Shown here: positions 62,901 through 64,000 of the stretch, one piece after another
Position numbering within the stretch: the stretch's first letter is position 1
How the letters are laid out: each line of letters begins with the position of its first letter
Source of the DNA: Paramecium sonneborni
Lineage: Eukaryota > Ciliophora > Oligohymenophorea > Peniculida > Parameciidae
Direction: 5' to 3'
Length of the DNA stretch: 64,000 bases
Assembly (NCBI GenBank): GCA_905182985.1
Contig: CAJJDN010000004.1
Coordinates: 1-64,000 of the forward strand
Translations under genes and position numbers: made by a program
The notes under the pieces: generated by a model
The model's input: only the letters and a program-made list of their open reading frames with translations
Told to the model about the DNA's origin: nothing
The model's database searches: none

Positions 62901-63653
62901 TTCATGTTTTTCTTACATAACTTTTTATATCTCTTCTATATTTTTCAAATTTTCTTTAGTAATCTCTTATAATTTAATTTCTAAATAATCTCTATTAAAT
63001 CCTCTAATTGCTTCTTAAATATCTAAGTTAGTATCTGTTCCTTCACTTAACATCAATGTTATTTTTGGATCATAACGTTTCATTACTATTTATACATTCA
63101 ATTTATTGCCTTATCTTAACACTTCTTATAAAATCTCTCTTTAATTATCATCTATTTCATAATTAGTTTTATGTTTATATTCTGTTTAAGTTTATCCAGA
63201 TATTGATGGTAAACCTGTTTATTATCTACTCATTTATTTCATCTGATTTTTTGTCTAAGGTGTCTAATAAGCTGATACTCTTACTCCTCCAAATTAACCT
63301 ATTTCACCTATACCATCTTTCATTTATCTTTTAGCTTATGATATCAATTCCAATTTTTATTAATAATCACTTGATTCATTCTCAAACTCATTAACTAATT
63401 TACTATTTGAAACAGTTCTGTATAATTCTTTCCAAACTGACGATAATTTATTCACTATATGACTATATTCATTTAAATCTCTTGATTGCAATAAGAATCC
63501 TATTTCGTTAGCTGCAGCATCCAAATTATTTGATATCGTTTATAAATTTGCTTATACACCCTATTTTATTATTGATTTATTCAATCCTTGCAAGAATTAT
63601 TGTAACTTCTATATACTTTAATGTTCTGCTTAACCCTATTGAATTTATTGCAT
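59982..63653 (-). CDS. Large Gln/Ser-rich coiled-coil protein, 1205 aa
   Basis: ATG at 63653, TGA at 59982-59984; introns of 28 and 26 nt give exactly 1206 codons. The N-terminal 450 residues are helical (ANEIGFLLQSRDLNEYSHIV; QREILQEVLRQGNKLNVQIV; EITKENLKNIEEIQKVMQEK). A strong coiled coil follows (RQELIEKKLEVDKKNQEIFE; VRQAETQYIQTSLELESMK). Residues about 520-870 are Ser/Thr/Lys rich and probably phosphorylated. The C-terminal 200 residues are helical with an EF-hand-like piece lacking calcium ligands (KKNPKDQITFQEFKGFYQKV). No named family recognised; a cytoskeletal scaffold is plausible. Confidence 0.88.
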
Positions 63654-63803
63654 TTTATGTAATATTAATAAATAACAAAACAAAAAATAATAATTAACTC
63701 AAAATCTTTTTATTCTTACTCAAACTTCTAGTATGACCTTTCATATATCAATTTATTGACTTTTATATTGAGGAGTATTTTTATAAATTAATTATAAGAC
63801 ATT

Positions 63804-64000
63804 ATGATTATAAATAATAGATTGGTCTTAAATACCTACTTATTCAAATAGAGTATTCCATGGGATTTCTTTTATCTCATAGATTTTGAGACAATTTCTA
63901 ATAATGGATTTGGTCTACTCACTTACTTTAAGAATGAAGGCAATTTAAAACAATTTAATATAATAATAGAATTATTTTAGTTAGTCATTAATTCAACTAA
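63804..64000 (+). CDS. Start of an ORF running off the window (3' partial)
   Basis: ATG at 63804 (MIINNRLVLNTYLFKQSIP) is followed by 65 TGA-free codons to the window edge (WDFFYLIDFETISNNGFGLL). The frame is also open upstream, so the true start could be earlier. It is divergent from the gene ending its 5' side at 63653. No family recognised. Confidence 0.4.

Overview
The window reads as a ciliate macronuclear chromosome, almost certainly Paramecium. Long reading frames are open only when TAA and TAG are read as glutamine and TGA is the sole stop. Genes carry 18-32 nt introns of the GTA...TAG type. The DNA is very AT rich, intergenic gaps between live genes are often under 200 bp, and the families are Paramecium-like (trichocyst matrix protein, alveolin, CDPK, cyclic-nucleotide-gated K+ channel, large WD40 arrays). 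Standard-code ORF calling breaks almost every gene, so the models here were rebuilt by hand with the ciliate code. For most spliced genes, removing the proposed introns leaves a length divisible by three, which supports the model.

Layout. 1-1852: 3' part of a WD40 array gene. 1853-9600: poor region with a frameshifted TPR relic, two small minus-strand genes, a decayed class III nucleotide cyclase, and two direct duplications across single-n gaps that look like unmerged contig overlaps. 10136-12337: a tail-anchored protein and SCO1. 12335-20560: one very large minus-strand gene for an IP3-receptor-like calcium release channel. 20956-24868: two unknown genes, a response-regulator relic, a thioredoxin-like protein and tRNA-Gly. 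25660-29486: three tandem copies of a pepsin-like protease, split by gaps. 29560-33105: alveolin, an unknown, a HIT protein and a MORN protein. 33280-39128: ULK-like kinase, a Q-rich protein, a pseudokinase and a B-box-like protein. 39723-42636: trichocyst matrix protein and CDPK. 43000-49224: dual-specificity phosphatase, coiled-coil proteins and a membrane-anchored pepsin-like protein without catalytic aspartates. 49270-64000: PheRS beta, CNBD K+ channel, coiled-coil protein, seven-helix/RGS-like receptor, MFS-like transporter, a 1205-residue Q-rich coiled-coil protein, and the start of one more ORF.

Several genes fit calcium-regulated cortical biology (release channel, CDPK, trichocyst content, alveolin, K+ channel), but ciliate gene order rarely reflects operons, so this is only a thematic grouping. 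Housekeeping genes (SCO1, PheRS beta, HIT, tRNA-Gly) are scattered among them. The most useful observations for follow-up are the redundant middle contig at 5276-8053, protease copies that differ only at synonymous or intronic sites, the altered pore signature of the IP3R-like channel, and the catalytically empty pepsin-like protein.
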